Of a stretch of 64,000 nucleotides of DNA, positions 62,725-64,000 are shown one piece after another. The translations under genes were made by a program, and so were the position numbers. The number at the start of each line of letters is the position of its first letter. Position 1 is the first letter of the stretch. Under the pieces are notes generated by a model. That model was not told the origin of the DNA and searched no databases. It saw only the letters and a program-made list of their open reading frames with translations. Origin of the DNA: Bryobacterales bacterium (GTDB lineage Bacteria; Acidobacteriota; Terriglobia; Bryobacterales; Bryobacteraceae); assembly GCA_016713735.1 (NCBI GenBank), contig JADJOP010000003.1, positions 124,001 through 188,000 of the forward strand, written 5' to 3'.

Positions 62725-63633
62725 ATGTCGACGCGCCTGTTGCGGCAAATTCGAACGGCTATCGAGCAGCTGAATCCTCACGACGTGCGGATGGCCGCCG
62801 AGCGTCCGGTGAGCATTGTCCTGCACGCCTTCGACAGCCCCTCTTACGCCGAGATGGAGGACTTCTTCGCCCCCGCCGGGGTGTCGCACAAGAAGCGGCT
62901 TGAGGTGGTCGAATACCTCTTCCGCGAAGGCGACCCCGATGCGCCGCCGGAAGCAGACTTGCATGTGATTGACCGCGAACTGGCCCTGCAGGTGGGCGGC
63001 GACGGCATGGACCTGCCGCCCGGAACCTTCGTGTTCGACCGCGAGCGTCCGCAGATGCTCATCCACGGCGTGCTGGAGGCCAAGCAGGACCTCGGGCTGC
63101 CACTGGCGCGCGCCTTTCCACCCTTCCGCGGTGTTGTCTCGCAGCGCACCATCCATCAGGTTTCGAAAGAGAATGCCGTCTTCGCCCTGGCCACCGCGCT
63201 GCCTGGGATCGCCCCCGGCATTTTGAGCCTGCCCTGGGCGATTCCCGAGGCCATGTCGGACACCGCCGTGCTCACCGTGAATCAGATCCGCATGGCGTTT
63301 CTGCTGGCCGCGGCCAGTGACCGGCCGGTCGGCTATCGCGAGCAGAAGATGGAGGTCGCCGGCATCATCGCCGGAGCCTTCGGCTGGCGCGCGCTGGCCC
63401 GCAACCTCGTCGGCAAAATCCCCTTCGGCGGCGGCCTGCTGCCGAAAGCGGCCATCGCCTACGCGGCGACGTATGTGGAGGGACGCTCGCTGGAACGCCT
63501 CTACGGCCGCGGCTACGGCCTGACGCGCAAGGAACGCAGCCTGGAATACGGCACGGCGATGACAAAGGGGCGGCAGGTGGTGGGGGCCATCTTCGACGCC
63601 TGGCAGCAGCGGCGGACGAAAGCGGTGCGGTAG
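62725..63633 (+). CDS. DUF697-like membrane-associated protein
   Basis: A 302-residue protein. The C-half contains the DUF697 (YcjF-like) pattern: TAVLTVNQIRMAFLLAAASD, GIIAGAFGWRALARNLVGKI and PFGGGLLPKAAIAYAATYVE, a glycine-rich amphipathic region. The N-half has PVSIVLHAFDSPSYAEMEDF. Function unknown; DUF697 proteins are often paired with GTPases or stress responses. Confidence 0.7.
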   Translation: MSTRLLRQIRTAIEQLNPHDVRMAAERPVSIVLHAFDSPSYAEMEDFFAPAGVSHKKRLEVVEYLFREGDPDAPPEADLHVIDRELALQVGGDGMDLPPGTFVFDRERPQMLIHGVLEAKQDLGLPLARAFPPFRGVVSQRTIHQVSKENAVFALATALPGIAPGILSLPWAIPEAMSDTAVLTVNQIRMAFLLAAASDRPVGYREQKMEVAGIIAGAFGWRALARNLVGKIPFGGGLLPKAAIAYAATYVEGRSLERLYGRGYGLTRKERSLEYGTAMTKGRQVVGAIFDAWQQRRTKAVR

Positions 63634-63883
63634 GGGGGCGGCCGGAGGGGAACTAAGCTCAGTGTGCGGTTTCGGAAGATCGCTCAGTTAGTTTATAAGC
63701 GGACGGAGCAACGCCGCGCGACTGATCGTGATCGATCCGGGGGAATCCAGCCGGCGCGACTGCGACGCTCCATGATAGCGTTCGTCTCCCCCTGGATTCC
63801 AAACTTCCCGAACGCGTCAAAGGCTGCCTCCGCCTGGGTGCCCGCCAGACTCCTGGTGGTTTCGCTTGGTGGCCATATGTAGC

Positions 63884-63889
63884 TATAAT
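63884..63889 (+). promoter_or_regulatory. Consensus -10 box (TATAAT)
   Basis: A perfect TATAAT ends seven nt before the ATG of the antitoxin gene, so the transcript should begin at or next to the start codon. No Shine-Dalgarno is present and the -35 region is poor. The 250 bp upstream of it hold no gene I can support. Confidence 0.5.
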
Positions 63890-63895
63890 TGCACC

Positions 63896-64000
63896 ATGGA
63901 GACCGGCATACGCGAGCTAAAAGACAACCTCAGCCGGTACATTCGGCGAATCGAAGCCGGGGAGCGGGTTGTGGTAACTGTCCACGGACGAGTTGTCGCG
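63896..64000 (+). CDS. Phd/YefM-type antitoxin, C-terminus beyond window
   Basis: The 35 visible residues (TGIRELKDNLSRYIRRIEAG, then ERVVVTVHGRVVA) are the DNA-binding N-terminus of prevent-host-death antitoxins. A VapC- or Doc-like toxin gene would be expected just after the window edge. The transcript may be leaderless. Confidence 0.8.
   Translation, partial: METGIRELKDNLSRYIRRIEAGERVVVTVHGRVVA

Noticed and set aside
63664..63882. 72-residue plus-strand open frame before the antitoxin
   Set aside because: No ribosome-binding site or family pattern, and it runs through the promoter region of the antitoxin.

Overview
The window looks like a chromosome segment of a high-GC Acidobacteriota, most likely of the Solibacter/Bryobacter type. 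This is an inference from gene content: a 1257-residue Oar-like TonB-dependent receptor with an N-terminal carboxypeptidase-regulatory domain, a DUF1501 protein next to a DUF1549/DUF1553 cytochrome-domain protein, a decaheme OmcA/MtrC-type cytochrome and a large exopolysaccharide operon. No rRNA or other taxonomic marker is present, so the assignment is tentative.

Layout. (1) 1-11983, minus strand: a tightly coupled exopolysaccharide operon. It runs from a ribbon-helix-helix regulator through a Wza-like export protein and a Wzz/BY-kinase to three glycosyltransferases, two DUF362 proteins, a polysaccharide-deacetylase-like enzyme and a CapK/PaaK-like adenylating enzyme. (2) 12254-23860: secreted or envelope functions, namely an M20 amidohydrolase, an exported ADP-ribosylglycohydrolase, the TonB receptor and the DUF1501/DUF1549 pair. 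(3) 23961-34546: signalling and energy genes, namely a cyclic-nucleotide-binding protein, a PAS histidine kinase with a sigma54 response regulator, the decaheme cytochrome, an acyl-CoA-synthetase/GNAT fusion, a DUF1858 protein and a universal stress protein. (4) 34704-34778: tRNA-Cys(GCA), which serves as the attachment site. (5) 34734-59472: an integrated element bounded by perfect 48-bp direct repeats. (6) 59613-64000: host genes again (glycosyltransferase, YggS, a possible PD-(D/E)XK nuclease, a DUF697-like membrane protein and the start of a Phd/YefM-type antitoxin).

The element is the most interesting part. Leftward genes near the left end carry a RelE-type toxin-antitoxin pair and a tyrosine integrase. 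A divergent rightward operon (39.9-53.7 kb) encodes a transglutaminase-like protein, a run of small single-membrane-helix proteins joined by ATGA overlaps, basic proteins, a 210-residue candidate capsid protein, a family of beta-rich proteins built from one repeated domain, a holin-like protein, a lytic transglycosylase, an HNH protein and two secreted proteins. A second leftward operon (59.3-54.2 kb) carries tiny Cys-rich proteins, a DUF3987 replication protein, an iteron array (nine copies of GCGGGAWAA), a J-domain-like protein, a serine recombinase, an HNH protein and a Zn-ribbon protein. I see no terminase, portal, tail gene or FtsK/HerA packaging ATPase. My inference is an undescribed non-tailed, probably membrane-containing, temperate virus or virus-derived element.

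A caution applies throughout the element: about twenty single-base frame changes, many at homopolymers, plus one in-frame TGA, interrupt genes that are otherwise well conserved, whereas the flanking 39 kb shows one clear case. This is either decay of the provirus or locally poor consensus sequence. Where I join two frames, the entry says so.
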